Shown here in pieces: positions 1-12,892 of a stretch of DNA of 64,000 nucleotides (position 1 is the stretch's first letter; each line of letters starts with the position of its first letter). Position numbers and translations under genes: made by a program. Below the pieces are notes generated by a model that was given only the letters and a program-made list of their open reading frames with translations, ran no database searches and was not told the origin of the DNA. This DNA is from Hirudinaria manillensis. Taxonomy: Eukaryota > Annelida > Clitellata > Hirudinida > Hirudinidae. The stretch lies in NCBI GenBank assembly GCA_034509925.1, contig CM067536.1, positions 2,887,501-2,951,500 of the forward strand, given 5' to 3'.

Positions 1-1214
1 GGTTTATTCACTCGAATCCTTAGCATTTACATGTTGCACGCGTCCACAAATTTGTCTTCGTAAAACCTCGGGTTTATTTCAGTACTTCTCGAAATTATTA
101 TCCGTCTCAAAAGTTAATGTCAATAATAATATTTAATAATAATAATAATAATCAAAATTTTAAGGAAATAGAGCGCGTCACGTGTTTTCAAGTGTGCTAT
201 TATTTTTGCTGTCGATGTTGCTATTATTGTTGTTTCATGAATCATCATCATCGTCGTCATCATCATCATCGTCATCATCATCATCGTCGTCATCTTCATC
301 ATCATCATCATCAACGATTAACAACATCATCGTTGTCTATTAACGTTTGTCTTCTTTAGAACTTCCTCAATCGAAATTCCTTCCTTAAATCTGTTAGCTA
401 TTAACAAACATACATACATATAAACAAACAAACAAGCACATACTAACGAACAAACATACAAACAAACAAACAAACAGGCAAACAAGCACATACTAACGAA
501 CAAACATACAAACAACCATACAAACAAACAAACACATACTAACGAACAAACATACAAACAAACAAACAGGCAAACAAACACATACTAACGAACAAACATA
601 CAAACAAACAAACAGGCAAACAAACACATACTAACGAACTTTGCAAACAAACAAACTGACATTTAATATTAATGTTTAAAAACGTCTTCCGACTGAATAA
701 ATTCTGGAATGCTTAATTACATTACATAACACTCGTGACACACACACACACGCGCATACACACGCGCACGCACAAACACGTAAGCACATAAAAATCATTG
801 ACCGGATTTCCTCTCATGCCATAAAAATTAATGTCATAATTAATTATTTATAATAAAACCAATAGTAAATATAATAATAATAAATAAATTAACAACCAAT
901 GGGGAGTAATATCCCGTCGTACTCAAACAAAAAGCAACGCAGAGCCATTGTTTGGCAGAGCTTTTAGGCTGTCAGCTCTCAGATAATCTCTCAAATAATG
1001 AAAAACACCAGGACACTTTCATTGATAAGCTTTTAGTGCCTCTAAAGAAAATATTATTGCGAATCGTATTTATTGCACATTTCGTAATAAAATCCAGAGG
1101 ACAGCCGAAATGAATGGGTTGCTTTTCGTACGTTGGCCACGAGAATTCTCCGCTGGGTGTGGTTCCATCGTCGACTGCCAAACACTAATGCTTTAATGAT
1201 TTAACACAATAATA

Positions 1215-1247
<33 letters not shown>

Positions 1248-3959
1248 GAAAAAGTGTATTTTTTAAGAGTTCGATTCACTTTTAAACTCCTGCAGATGTT
1301 TATGTCCAAACGATCGAAGTTAATCGGAAGTAAAGTTGTATAAGTGGTTACAATTCTTCTGACCGGTCACAAGCGACTATAGCCAGCGCTACATAAAATG
1401 ATCACATATTACAGAGTAGAAACATTGCTATTTGAAGTCACCAGATGTTATAGAATAGAAACAGCGCTACATAAAGTCACCAGGCATTATAGACGTGACG
1501 ACGACGACGAAGATGGTAGTGAGGAAGTTGCTGACGATAGCTTTGATGCATTGCAATCAATTACATGATCATCGCCCGACTACTCATTCATGGTCGTTTG
1601 ATTCAAAGTCAGTAATCGATTTTGTGGATCAGCCCTTTGGGGACTCATTGACCTCTGTTATCAGGTACTCTGCATCAACGAGGGAGATGCGATTTGATAC
1701 ATCACAGAATTTAAAGAGAAGAGATTTTGACCGAGTTGTTCTGGAAATTCTTCGCAAAGACTGTTGGTCCCAAGGTCCCAAAGATAACGATTTTGAATCT
1801 CAGATTCAGCGCTCAGATAAGAGAATCCAGTGAAGGGTACAAAGTGCATAATCGCAGGTTGGAGGCCGTTTTGGAGAACGAGCAGTTAAACGAGTTGCAG
1901 ATGATGTTGCAGTTCGCGCTTTTTGTCATTAAAGGAGTTTAGATTATTAGATAATCAAATAGGGTGAAATTCTGGAAACAACTGGAAGATGTCCTTTCTA
2001 CCGCTATCGATGAGTGATGGAGTATTTCAATACCGAACCGGTACTCTGGGGTAATTCAGTTTTGTATCCAATGAGTGCACCTAGAACCACATCGAATAAC
2101 GCTTGACCTTTGATATTATAGAAGTTATTAAACTTGCTCAGTACAGGCTAGTTTTCGAACTTGCTTCAGATGTGGGTGTATAGGTTGTGTAGGTTGTTTG
2201 GCGAGATATTAGTGACTGTTCTTTAAGTTTTCTCGCCTGGAACATAGAACTTTGGCTGTTCTCATCATTGTTCTAGTGTCAATGCAAGGCACTTGAGATT
2301 TTTGCTTATGGATTCCACACTGTCATTATTGTCTTAATTAATATCTGTAAGAAAATATTAACCTAGTGAATGCAATCGGCATAAATCTAGAAAGAATGGC
2401 ATGCAATGGCTCTTGCAATTATTAGAATGAGGAGCATATTTCTAGATCTTTAATCAGTATTACCTTATAATTAATTCATAATTAATTTTAATTCAGATTG
2501 TAATCGATCGAGAATATTTTTAATTACTCATCGCTTATTATAAACTGGTAGATGATTATAATCATTATCATTTAAAAGAATGTTACAGATGATCTGTTAT
2601 TATTATTATTTAATAATATTACTATTAATAATAATAATAATATTATTATTATTATTGTTGTTATTATTACTATTAATATTAATATTATTATTATTATTAT
2701 CATTATTATTATTATATCTTAATAATTATTATAGTAAGCCCTACTTAATAACCACTTAATATCATATTAAATCTGAACTTTTGACATTCTCAGGTTTATG
2801 GTTCACAAGAAGTGTTGTTGACGAATGTTACCATGGAGATGAATGATTCCACGTGATCGACAAAATGACTAATTTAAAATTTAAAAAAATATCTAATTTA
2901 AGACTCTATTAATAAGAAATTAAACGCGTTTAAAATAAATAATTGGCAAGAATTAATCATCTTAATAGTTTTGTATGTTTATAAAGTTGTTGATACAACA
3001 AGATACAAATAAAATAGGTTGGCATACAATAAAAGTCCAAAACCCTTCCGCTCCACCCAACCCAAAACAAGTTATTTCTAAATAGGACTCTTTAAACTGC
3101 CCATAAATTATTATAGATTCGCTTCCCTGAATAAGAACAATAGAAGCTTACGAACGATGTTACGAAAAGGGACGGCTCTCCTATCTAAAGCATGGATGTC
3201 ATGGATGACCTAATTAATCTGACGTACTTTTTTTCACGCCTGACTGAACATAACCGAACATGAGGTAAACAAATTAAAACGAAATTAAAAGTTGACGCGC
3301 ACAAACAAACTCGGCTGACATGAGTAGTCCAAACCCTAATTAATATTTATGTATATTATAATTACCCAGGTTTAGATTAATCATTCACTCATTTATAATC
3401 GTATTACATGTCAGGATTATGTGCATTATCGGTGGTGGTGGTGATAATAATTAGAACTATTTTCAAAGATATTGACTCAATTCTTATCTGCCAATAATGC
3501 TCCACCCTAAGACTCTCTTTCATAGTCGAGAGGTGATGATGACGAAGACGCTGGTAATCTCTAGCAATAATCTCATTGTGTTGATAACGTAACGCTGGTG
3601 ATGACGACGACGATGACGGCGTTGAATTTTTTTAAATGTGGAAAAACTACATTAACTTGGAAATTCCAAAGTTGTATTTTGCTGCTCGTCCTTAAAAAAC
3701 CTCGCCTGACAATCTGGTTTGCCTGGAACGCTTTTATTGTTGACAGACGTTTCTATGGTGACTGGTGGGAAGTATTGTCACGTGATTGACGTGTGTTGGA
3801 AACAAAGGAATGCTAAACAACAACCTAAACGATAGCAACCGCACTGCTATCAACAATAACAGAGCTGTCGACGACAACAATGTTGTCAAGAACTGCTAAC
3901 AATTAGGAAATCAGGCCATCAAAGACGAGGAGGTGATAATCAGAATATGAATGGCAACA
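1..3959. other. repeat-rich stretch without a secure gene
   Basis: No coding region here can be supported with confidence. It holds a CAT/CGT-rich microsatellite (about 239-316), a minisatellite with ~45-50 bp units built on acaaacatacaaac (about 405-650), a CA-rich tract (735-780), and AAT/ATT tracts (about 1210-1245 and 2600-2715). The downstream exons expected for the GT31 gene at 4128-4880 were looked for on the minus strand and not seen. A weak minus-strand exon candidate near 1106-1177 is discussed in the findings. Confidence 0.6.
405..650. repeat. minisatellite, ~45-50 bp unit
   Basis: Four to five imperfect tandem copies of a unit containing acaaacatacaaacaaac followed by aacacatactaacga. 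The open frames across it are low-complexity artefacts. Confidence 0.8.
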
Positions 3960-4127
3960 TTAAAGCCAGCCAGCTCCCAAGAACATATTAATTAATAAAT
4001 ATATTAATTCTATAAACAAAATACGACATCTATCGTATAACCAAACATTCCAAAATTCATCTAAAAGAACAACAACAAAGGTAATAGTAGAGATTAACAA
4101 ATACAATAACAACAACAACAATAATAC

Positions 4128-4880
4128 CTTATATGTGAGATTGTGATAGCTATCCAAGAAGTCTTCCTGGACGATATCGCCATACAACTCGTGCTCTAGA
4201 ATTATGTTCTCCTGTAACTGCTTTTGCTTCTCGGGGCTGGACTCGTTACCCATGCCCATGAAGAAGGCAATTCTAACCGACACGTCTTTGTACTGAACCC
4301 AGTTACCCCAAGTCCTTCGAATGACTTCTCTCCGCCTGTAGTTTCCCGGTGATGTGTGGACGTATATGAGCAAGAATATCTCATCCCCGGAACAGATCGA
4401 GGGTGAGTTGAGAATGTACTTGAACGGGTGAGGGTGAACCACGTCCGTCCTTTCCCTGAGCCATCGGTCGCGCTCTTCGACCGACAGTTTTTCGTTGAAG
4501 GTGTTCATGAAATTCGCAGACACGCTGGTCGGGTTTTTGTCTTTCTTGACCTGCTGGTACTGCTGGAAGATCTCCAGCTGTCTCGGGTCGATGTCTATGT
4601 TCCTGATGTTCTCGATGATGTTCATGACGTCTTTCATGTTGGCTTTCAGCATCGTATGGTTTCCCGTCTTGTTCTGAATGGCATCCCCCGCTGGTTTGTT
4701 TGACTCTTTGACGTCGACGGCATCTTTGACGTTGGCATCGGTGTTTGTTCTGATGATGGACTCGATATGAGCAGAAGTATATGTTGAGAGAGGCACTTGT
4801 TTATCTACGCGTGGAACGTTCTTGTACAGTACGAACAATCCTACGATGAATATAAACAATAAGACAGAAGACGAATTCAT
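4128..4880 (-). CDS. beta-1,3-galactosyltransferase-like (GT31) protein, first exon only
   Basis: The ATG at 4880 opens 251 codons ending at a clean donor (AAG|GTATTA at 4128/4127), phase 0. Residues 5-19 are a hydrophobic signal anchor, so this is a type II Golgi protein. A ~130-residue stem follows. The galactosyltransferase domain then starts with the family motif RRREVIRRTWGN (about 182-193), IAFFMG (204-209) and ELYGDIVQEDFLDSY (231-245). NxS/T sequons sit at N70, N74, N212 and N247. In this family the enzyme transfers galactose or GlcNAc in beta-1,3 linkage to glycans in the Golgi lumen. The DxD metal-binding motif and the rest of the catalytic domain should follow at lower coordinates but are not visible in the remaining 4 kb. 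The gene therefore either has a very long intron or is truncated. Reading past 4128 gives only intron sequence until a stop near 3960. Confidence 0.75.
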
Positions 4881-6933
4881 CGCTTTTGTCAGTCGAAATA
4901 ATATTCAGACTTCAAAAGACTCCAAATTATTCTGCGGTAAACATTTTTTTTACCAAGATTCCGCGAAACTCAAATCATCGTTCGACGTGAAATTTAAGTA
5001 GATGTCTACTTTTAAGGCGGGTTTATTTGAATTTGTTTCTTTCCGAAACGGCACAAAGTCTCGCTTTAATAGCTAATTTATAACGAACCGCTAGTTCTCT
5101 CCGAGCTAAGTTAAGCGTCCGCTCCAAAATACGAAAGCTAGAGTTGACAAGTAATACAAAAGTATGAGTTATTACGAGCTTTTATACGTCTCTCACATTC
5201 TTTGACATTTATCTCCCTCCATAATGCCTGAGTCGAATTAAAAATAGCTGCCTGTACTCCCCAACAAAAGCATTTGGTTGACTGTCGCAGTATATTTACA
5301 GGGTCTCATTCTATTTATGACGAAATCTATTCTGAACCGGACGGGGGTCTGTAATCGGTTGCAGAGGAAAACAAAGCCCGTTACGCAACGTGCGAATACA
5401 ATACAGCAGCCAGCTCAACCAAACATTTGATTGACTGTTATCGAGGCTCCTAAATGAACAGTGCTCGTTCTATTCAATGCACATTCGCAAATCCAAAACC
5501 GATGAACGCTGTAGGCGTTTTATTCTGACACTTTTTCATCAAAGAATTTTTAACTTTTGGCTTTAGGTAGCCCTTGTTCACAAATAACGTTAAATATGAT
5601 GAACATGTGTAAACAATGACAATTCAAATATAAGTTTTGATATTTGGCAGTAAAAGATAATTATTAATTAAATTATGAAATGAATTCCAGGTATCTCAAA
5701 TAATCATGAAAACAAACATTCATAATTGAAATTGGGAGTTGTAAATTTAGATATCGCTTGTTGTTTGGAAGCTGAAATAAATAAAAATAAATGTATTTAA
5801 TTTGGGAAAAGCAGATTTTATTCTCCAGAATTTCAAAATATTAAATCAATCGATGCTTGCAGTTGTTTTTAAAAAGATCGGTCAGTTATAGAAAGACGTT
5901 GGAAGTACTGAGTAAAGCAGGTACATTGCATCCTCTTGTTAGAAGCTATTTTCCTCTGCAGCAAATTGCAGACTGTTATCCAATGCGATTTCAGAACAGT
6001 AGAACATGTCTGAATAATTTTGAAAATGACTGAAATCACGTACCATATATTAAAAACTTTTAGAGTCTAAAACGGAGCATTTTCGTAAGTAAGAGCTCAA
6101 ACGCAGTGGAATGCCGATGATTTGAGGTTGATTTACACAAATTTAAATTAATTTAATCTAATTTAAAGCCAATCCAACAAAAAGGAGAGTTTTCATTAAG
6201 TATAAATATGAATAATTTAGTTCACCAAATCATAATTTTTTACCTAGACGGTTGAATCCTGAACATCTTAATCATCTAATTGTTTTAATTAAAGTCCCCT
6301 TCAAAATGAAGATGATTAATGCTGTTAATAAGCTAACTTGTCAAAAAGTTTGGTGGAGCAGTGACTGTTCAATGACCGGACAACTTAAACATCAGAATTA
6401 TTTCTAGCCATATATTGCACCAGAGCTTTAATTTTTATCACTGTTGCATAACACCAATTACTTATCCAATAAGTAAGTGGGTTATTTTGTCTAGCCACAT
6501 GACTAAATTAAGTAATTACCCTCCCCGCGGAATTATAATATTCCATCTCGAACTAAGTTCATGAAATTTAATTTAATAAATTTATCTGTTATATTTTATT
6601 TTAATAAAACTTATGATCAAAAGTTGTGATTAAACGAATCGCTTCGCGATTGATTCACTAAAACTGTAATGGCTAATCATAAAACTATAGTCGGTAAAAC
6701 ATTTTATAAATATTTATAATCTTTTATAAATTTAATTTTGTTTATCACAATACTTAAACATTAAAATAAATATTGAAAACATCCATCCCAGGAAATTATG
6801 ATAATTTACACATCCTTGTTGTCATACCATTGTTAGTAAGTAAAAGTAAACTGCGTTATCTGTACCTGTCTTTTATTGCCGTTTTTCGTATTTTCTTATC
6901 AAATTACTGAGATTGTATTGGTATCAGTTGATA
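4881..6933. other. intergenic, nothing recognised
   Basis: AT-rich sequence between the divergent GT31 exon and MVB12. No convincing exon, RNA gene or repeat array was seen. It presumably holds both upstream regions. Confidence 0.6.
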
Positions 6934-9900
6934 ATGGCTCAGAAGCCAACAAATACCAATCCAGTCACCGGTGTTTGTATAGTTTCAGACCCTCAAAAAT
7001 GTCCACCAAGTTATGAACTTGTAAGTTTTATGATAAATTCCGAGACTTAATTTTGGTACTTAGAAATTGGTGATCGTTGGCTGAATAGATTTTCGCGCAA
7101 AAGGATTGTAGTCGTGGAATGGCGCCGAAATTTTCCTTTGTTCTTCTTGAGCTGCTACTATATCTATTTGTAGTTGATGAGATCCAAAGACAAAGACAAT
7201 GACTGCGACTTATGGAGAGAAACGAATATGTTTAAGAAGACAACAAGATATCTCTGCTTTACAAGGAATTTTAAAAATAACCAAGTAAATTCATTCTTCT
7301 TGAAGCTATGCAAACTTTGTTTAAAAGTAACCAAAAAAACTGGCTATATTGTAAAATAAAGTATTTTACAGACTGAGAAAGTGGGATGTCATACTATTCC
7401 ACAAATATTTCATTTGACCTGTCACATATATAAACACACTCCCTAGGGACTTATGCTGATTATCTTATTCAAAGCCAGTCATTAATTTAACTGATTTGAT
7501 TGATTGCACAAAACATTATGAATAAAAAGAAATGATAATTTATTAATTATTATTTAGAGCAATACATTTCTTCCAGGATACAAAAGTTCTGGCATCCATC
7601 CAAATCCTCCCTGAAAAGGATTCTCCACCACCAGGGTTCACAATACTTGAGAAGACAATTGATTCAGGTTGCCATTGATAAGGAATTCATCATTAGCCCT
7701 TTGTAATTGATATGGAGTTGATAAGGTCTTTTGCTGTTGATAAGGGACACTCAGCTTACTAGAGCTGGTGTGGTGGCACTAATTGATTTGATTTGTGGTA
7801 GTTTCACGAGACAACCAATAATCTGAATTCACATTTATGCAAATATTACATAAAAAAATATATAGAATAAATCATACGGTAATATTTATCGATCTCCTGG
7901 TATATTGATCACGTCCTATTGATTTATTTTTGTTCCATTAAAAGTTAAATTATAGTTAAATCAGTTTCCGTTGACACTGTCGACAGAGGAGAGAGCCCTG
8001 AAAAAGAAGCAGTTTTGCGTCAAATACGGCGACAGAAATTCTCTGACAGAAGCAATTTCGGACATTGTCATCCTCTCGAAGGTCAAACGAGCACCTGAAG
8101 GTTACACCTTGATCAGGTAGGTGACTCCATTATCCACCTTTTTTTTTAATTGTTTTTATTTTTAATTCATATGTTATTTTTTAATATTATTATTTCATTT
8201 CTTTGTCTCTTGGTGCTATAGTGTGTTATAATGCATCCTTAACTTCTTAGGACTTGGGATAAAAAAGGCACTTTAAATATTTGCTGATTGAATGAGTGAG
8301 TAACATGCTCGATGGAGTTTATGCCATCTTGATTCTGTCGCATTTCCACATTAGAGATATTATTAACTTTGTTATTAGTTAATAACTTATTATTATTATT
8401 AGTTAATAATTTATTAGTTAATAACATTTGCCTTATTAAATGTATTCCTTTTCAAAATTGTGTTGAGTTTACTACGTTCAAGTCTTTTTATCTTTTTTAA
8501 CATCTTTAAATAATAGAAAACTTGTTGAAGTGTGATTGACTTCAAATATTTATAAAACTATGTGTTTTAGAATAAAATAACAAGAATATGTTATTGTATT
8601 TTGTTAGTGATATAAATGGAAATGCAAGAATTCTTGGAGATAAAATTCATTTATTCCTAATTGATCAAAATTTACTCATTTTTATTTATTTATTGCTCAC
8701 GAAAACATTTCAGTGGGGACTTGAACGGCCTCATGATTTGTGTCAAAGTGGGCAGAATTCCACCTGAGACCCAAACGTTCAGCCATGCCGGGAGTTCAAT
8801 CCAGACCAATGGAATGAGGTTTGATAATGATTCTTATATGTAGTGGTGATGATGATAATAATAATGGTTGTGGTAGTAGTGCCGTTCTTAATTATTTGGA
8901 ACAACAAATCTAATTATAAATTATAATTATAAAGCTAATTATAATCATGATGGATCGATGGAAAGACGAATGAATGGTTGGATGTCTCATTGAGAGGATG
9001 AATGGATGGATCAATTTATATGTTTTTATCAACCGGCATAAAAGGAAATGTTTGTTTTTCTCTTGTCATTATTGTTGTTATTATTCACTCACTCAGTCAT
9101 AATTTTGATCAACATTTTATTATGCCTGATCACCAATGCTACCTGTTGATTGGTTTCAGACCTGCACCTGCTCCACCAATAGCAGGCTATCCTCTGCAAC
9201 CGGTACCCGCCCCTCGTCTCAACCAGTCCCTCAACGTCTTCAACAAGAATGACCTTTCACCTATAAACGGTTGGTTTCTCAAGCAGATCAAGAGAAGAAG
9301 TTTAAACTCTTTTGTGCTTATTTTTATCTTTGTTATTTGTTAATCATAATTATCATGAATATTATCATAATCTTAATTATAAAAACTAACTCAAAAGTAT
9401 AAGTAATAGATTGATTATTGTTGTATCAAATTTTCTCTCTTTGTGGCTGCAAATTTTATTGAATATTTTTGGTTAATTAGTCTGAAATTCTAATAATAGC
9501 TTTATGCGTACAATATAAATGATTAATTCGGATTGTGATATCATTGGGACTAAACTAACCGTGTTGTGTTGCTGTCGACAGCTTTGACTGGCATTGATTT
9601 CCAAATCAATCCTTCCATGGTTGACACCTCTAAAAAGACATCAGTGAGTGGAACACAATATGTTTTGAAACAATACGTTTATGTGTTTTCATGATATTCA
9701 AGGTATCTAGTCAACCATTTACTCTTGCCATTATCATTATTATTCACTCACTCACCCGCTCATAATTTTTTACAACATTTTATCACGCCTTGTACACGAT
9801 CACTTATGCTGCTAAAGTGTTATATTATTCATTAATTATGTCATAATATTTATTGCCAGTCTTTAGCTTCATCTAACTTGCTCATATAAGCTCATAACGT

Positions 9901-10477
9901 TATACAGGATGTTGCGAATTTAAAACTTCACTCATCACATCACTAACTCCCATAATTATTGTAAAAAATGTTTTTGATTTTATTGAATTTTTTTTTTATA
10001 ATCGATTGATTTGATTGAACAACGATTGATTTGATTGAACGATGATTGAACAACGATTGAATTCTCAATCAGGGACCGACCCCGAGCATATCTTTCAGGT
10101 CGCTCAATGACATTGAAAATGAGGTTAGCATCACTTGCCAGCATTGATAGTACTGATGATTACATAACCAAAAATAATAATATTATTAAAATAATTAATA
10201 TAATTAGTATCATTATCAGTAATTACTGATCATTACTGATAGTTACATCACCATTAATATTACTAGTACTGGTGGTTAGTATCGGATAATAGAATCAATG
10301 AACCACTCTGTTAAGTAACGCAATAAGGGAATTAATCCTACTATTTCTTTCAAATAATAATGTAATTAATTTTATTTATTTTGAATAATAATAATGCAAG
10401 TAATTTTATTTATTTATTTATAGTACCATTACTCATTTGCATTGGAGAAATCCTTCCTACAGAAGACTGCAGCTTAA
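6934..10477 (+). CDS. MVB12: MVB12, ESCRT-I multivesicular body subunit 12
   Basis: Nine exons join in frame into 266 aa: 6934-7020, 7174-7284, 7577-7667, 7987-8116, 8714-8818, 9160-9269, 9582-9643, 10073-10123, 10424-10477 (stop TAA 10475-10477). All are bounded by AG/GT, and all phases match. The N-terminal ~150 residues form a MABP domain: NPVTGVCIVS at 9-18, then TTRYLCFTR, PPPGFTILEKT and GDLNGLMICVKVGRIPP, all diagnostic of MVB12/FAM125. A proline-rich linker follows (PAPAPPIAGYPLQPVPAPR). The C-terminal UMA domain spans about residues 208-262 (ALTGIDFQINPSM, then IENEYHYSFALEKS). MVB12 is the fourth subunit of ESCRT-I; its MABP domain contacts acidic membranes, and the UMA region helps recruit ubiquitinated cargo to endosomes. 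Length matches the animal family. The gene is tail to tail with the FKBP-like gene. Confidence 0.93.
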
Positions 10478-11163
10478 AACATGCCATTCCTCGCCCCGGG
10501 CTAAGAAATCATTTCTTTGACATTTCAACTCTTGCGACTGCTCTGCATCCGTGCGCGTGTGCGATCGCGAAGATGGCTGACGTGCCTTAAATAATTTCCT
10601 GTCGCTCATTTTTTTTTAATTATTTTTGCTTTAATTACTTTTAATTAGGTTTTAGTCGTTAAGATGAAAATCGGAAACACACACACACGCATAGACGGAC
10701 GTTGAAACGAACATTTGTTAGAAATAAAATTTCACATGACTTTTCCATTAATAAATCTATAAAGGATAAAATGAGTTCTATTTTGTTTTTGCAAGGTCAA
10801 TTATAAATGAACTATTATAATTATTATTATTATTATCATCATCATCATAATAATGATCTTATCTAACAGTGATATGTAACAATAATTGAAGTATAATAAT
10901 TATTATCATCAACAACATTATTATTAATATTGTTACCATCATCATTATAATAATAATGATCTTATATAACAGTGATATAAAATAATAATTAAAATATAAT
11001 AATTATTATCATTAACAACATTGTTATTATTATTTTCAACATCAAGGTACATATTTATCAAGGTTGTACAGTTTTAGTTTAAGGTGTGGAAATAAAGGAA
11101 TGTTGAGAATACTATAATCATCATTGATGAGAAAATGTCTGATGGACACAAAACTGAAATCAA
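10478..11163. other. intergenic between convergent genes; ~110-bp tandem duplication
   Basis: Holds the 3' regions of MVB12 and the FKBP-like gene. A block containing aataatgatcttat and aacagtgatat occurs twice, about 110 bp apart (near 10847 and 10960), within AAT/ATT-rich sequence. Nothing coding was seen. Confidence 0.6.
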
Positions 11164-11970
11164 TCAACCAAAAATTCCTTTGAGTCTGTCTGCCATCAAC
11201 AGGTTTTCATTCCTGAACGACTTTTTTGCCTCAGCCAGAGCTTTAGCGATGCCCCTGTTTCCAGGGTCCAGTTCGGCAGCTTTCTTGAGGTCCTCTATGG
11301 CAAGCTCGTATTCCTTCAGTTTTGTGTAGGCTTGACCTCTTCTGTAAAAGGCTTTGATATTATTCGGTTCAATTTCTAGGGCATCTGCACAATTTTTGAT
11401 GGCACCTCTCGTGTTTGTTCCAGAGAGTTGACAAGCTGCTAGGTTCAAGTGGCATAAACATTTCAAGCTCTCGATGTCATGTTTCAAAGTTTCATCGTTC
11501 TGCTCATTTGCCTTCATTGTAATTTGAGCACAAATTAGATACTTTATGGCACGGCCATAGAGATAGAAAGCTGTCTCTAATTCTTTGAGCTGAAACGCCA
11601 TTGTCCCTTTCTCTTTCAAGATTCTTGCTCTTTCAATGATATCCAAAAGACTCAGATGGTGTATTCTGGGTGCAGCCTCGAAAGATTTTAATGAAACACC
11701 AAGAGCATGTGAGATGTTATGCTCATCAAGTAGCGTTACTGTTGAGCTGCTTCCGATTGTCAATTGCATTATTAGGGAGTCAATAGCTCTATTGTAAGCC
11801 GATATCCCCAGACCCAAAACTATTTCACATTCTGTGTTTATTTCGTAACCAAGTCTTTGGCCGAAGTGGAGAGACTGCTCTCCGCATTCTATGTAAATCT
11901 TACAAGTTGAAAATTCAGTCGGTACCAATGATTGACCAATTCCGTAGGTGTCTATTACTCCAGAGGCCAT
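11164..11970 (-). CDS. FKBP-like TPR co-chaperone (FKBPL-like), intronless
   Basis: Single exon of 268 aa. The first ATG in the open frame is at 11970; codons upstream to 12012 are open but lack an ATG. The C-terminal half holds three TPR repeats: about residues 120-160 (ARILKEKGTMAFQLKELETA), about 175-210 (CHLNLAACQLSGTNTRGAI) and about 211-245 (KAFYRRGQAYTKLKEYELAI). They keep the Lys/Asn/Lys/Arg pattern of carboxylate-clamp TPRs that bind the Hsp90/Hsp70 C-terminus. The N-terminal ~110 residues have the size and strand pattern of a degenerate FKBP fold (CEIVLGLGISAYNRAID resembles the late FKBP strands), but no peptidyl-prolyl isomerase active-site set is evident. FKBPL, an Hsp90 co-chaperone with an inactive FKBP domain, is the best match; FKBP6 or another TPR protein is possible. 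Its start faces eL36 across 438 bp. Confidence 0.7.
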   Translation of the reverse strand: MASGVIDTYGIGQSLVPTEFSTCKIYIECGEQSLHFGQRLGYEINTECEIVLGLGISAYNRAIDSLIMQLTIGSSSTVTLLDEHNISHALGVSLKSFEAAPRIHHLSLLDIIERARILKEKGTMAFQLKELETAFYLYGRAIKYLICAQITMKANEQNDETLKHDIESLKCLCHLNLAACQLSGTNTRGAIKNCADALEIEPNNIKAFYRRGQAYTKLKEYELAIEDLKKAAELDPGNRGIAKALAEAKKSFRNENLLMADRLKGIFG

Positions 11971-12407
11971 GCGCAACACAGTTTGAAATATGTTATGATA
12001 CAAACACACCACCCAAAAAATAAAAAAAAACGAATGAACGTGTTTAAATGCGAATTAATATGTTAATTTACCCATTTAAGGCAAAAAGTTATTTTATAGT
12101 GTTTAATTTAAAATTAGTATAATATTATTACAGTTTAAATGTTCTTTAGGTTCCCTGTTTTACAAAGATAAACTAAATATTAAATTTTTAATTTTAAATC
12201 TTTAATAGAAATATAATAATTTTATATGTGTATATTTAGAATATTTTTGAGTTTTTTTAGCATAGACACGAAAATATATTTACCAGCGTAACCTCGCTAA
12301 CGTATACTTCCTTTTGATCCGGACGAGCTAGGTTGGTGTTGCTTTCGATCGTAGAAAAAAAGTGATCAAGTTAAACATCGTTGCTAAAGGATACAAATAT
12401 TTCAGAA
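11971..12407. promoter_or_regulatory. candidate divergent promoter, FKBP-like / eL36
   Basis: A 437-bp interval separates two start codons pointing away from each other. A pyrimidine run (tacttccttttgatcc near 12305-12320) could be the 5' terminal oligopyrimidine start typical of ribosomal protein genes. Assignment is by position only. Confidence 0.4.
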
Positions 12408-12860
12408 ATGGCCATCATTCACCAGAAAGCTGTCGGTCTGAATAAGGGCCACAAAGTCTCCAAGTTGCAGCACGTTAGGCCATCAAGGCGAAAGGGGGTA
12501 AGTTGTCGTGTCTCGCGGCTTCTGTATTAGTTTTTCGGTCATAGATTTAATTTTTTTCTCTTTTACAGGCAAACAGCAAGCACGCCAAATTCGTCAGAGA
12601 TTTGGTCAGGGATGTCTGCGGATTCGCTCCTTATGAGAAGCGCGCCATGGAATTGTTGAAAGTCGGCAAGGATAAGCGTGCCCTCAAGTTTATCAAGAGG
12701 AGGGTTAGTTTCCTGTTTATCTTCTGTTTGAAGTTTAATTCGTGTTCAAATTTTCTTTTGTCTTGTCTCCAAATAGCTCGGAACCCACATCAGGGGCAAG
12801 AGGAAGAGGGAAGAGATGAGCGGTGTCATCCAGAAGATGAGGAAGACCCATGGCAAATAA
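12408..12860 (+). CDS. RPL36: 60S ribosomal protein eL36
   Basis: Three exons, 12408-12497, 12569-12703 and 12777-12860, give 102 aa, the usual eL36 length, with all junctions in phase 0. Recognised motifs are NKGHKVSK near the N-terminus, [23 protein letters not shown] in the middle and [13 protein letters not shown] near the C-terminus. The protein is very basic, as expected for a large-subunit rRNA-binding protein. An AATAAA lies at 12887-12892, 27 bases after the stop. Reading through the second intron gives a false longer frame; the splice sites (AGG|GTTAGT and AAATAG|CTC) restore the conserved C-terminus. The next gene, alkaline phosphatase, converges from the other strand. Confidence 0.97.
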
Positions 12861-12886
12861 ATTGGACCTTGCTTTGCTTTTGTCCA

Positions 12887-12892
12887 AATAAA
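12887..12892 (+). terminator. polyadenylation signal of eL36
   Basis: Canonical AATAAA 27 bases after the eL36 stop codon. Confidence 0.75.

Noticed and set aside
117-359. His-rich and Met/Thr-rich frames
   Set aside because: Translation of a CAT/CGT microsatellite.
1495-1942. Overlapping plus-strand frames, one with an acidic DDDEDGSEEVADD stretch
   Set aside because: No family recognised and no splice structure. It could be a decayed transposon, but nothing supports a call.
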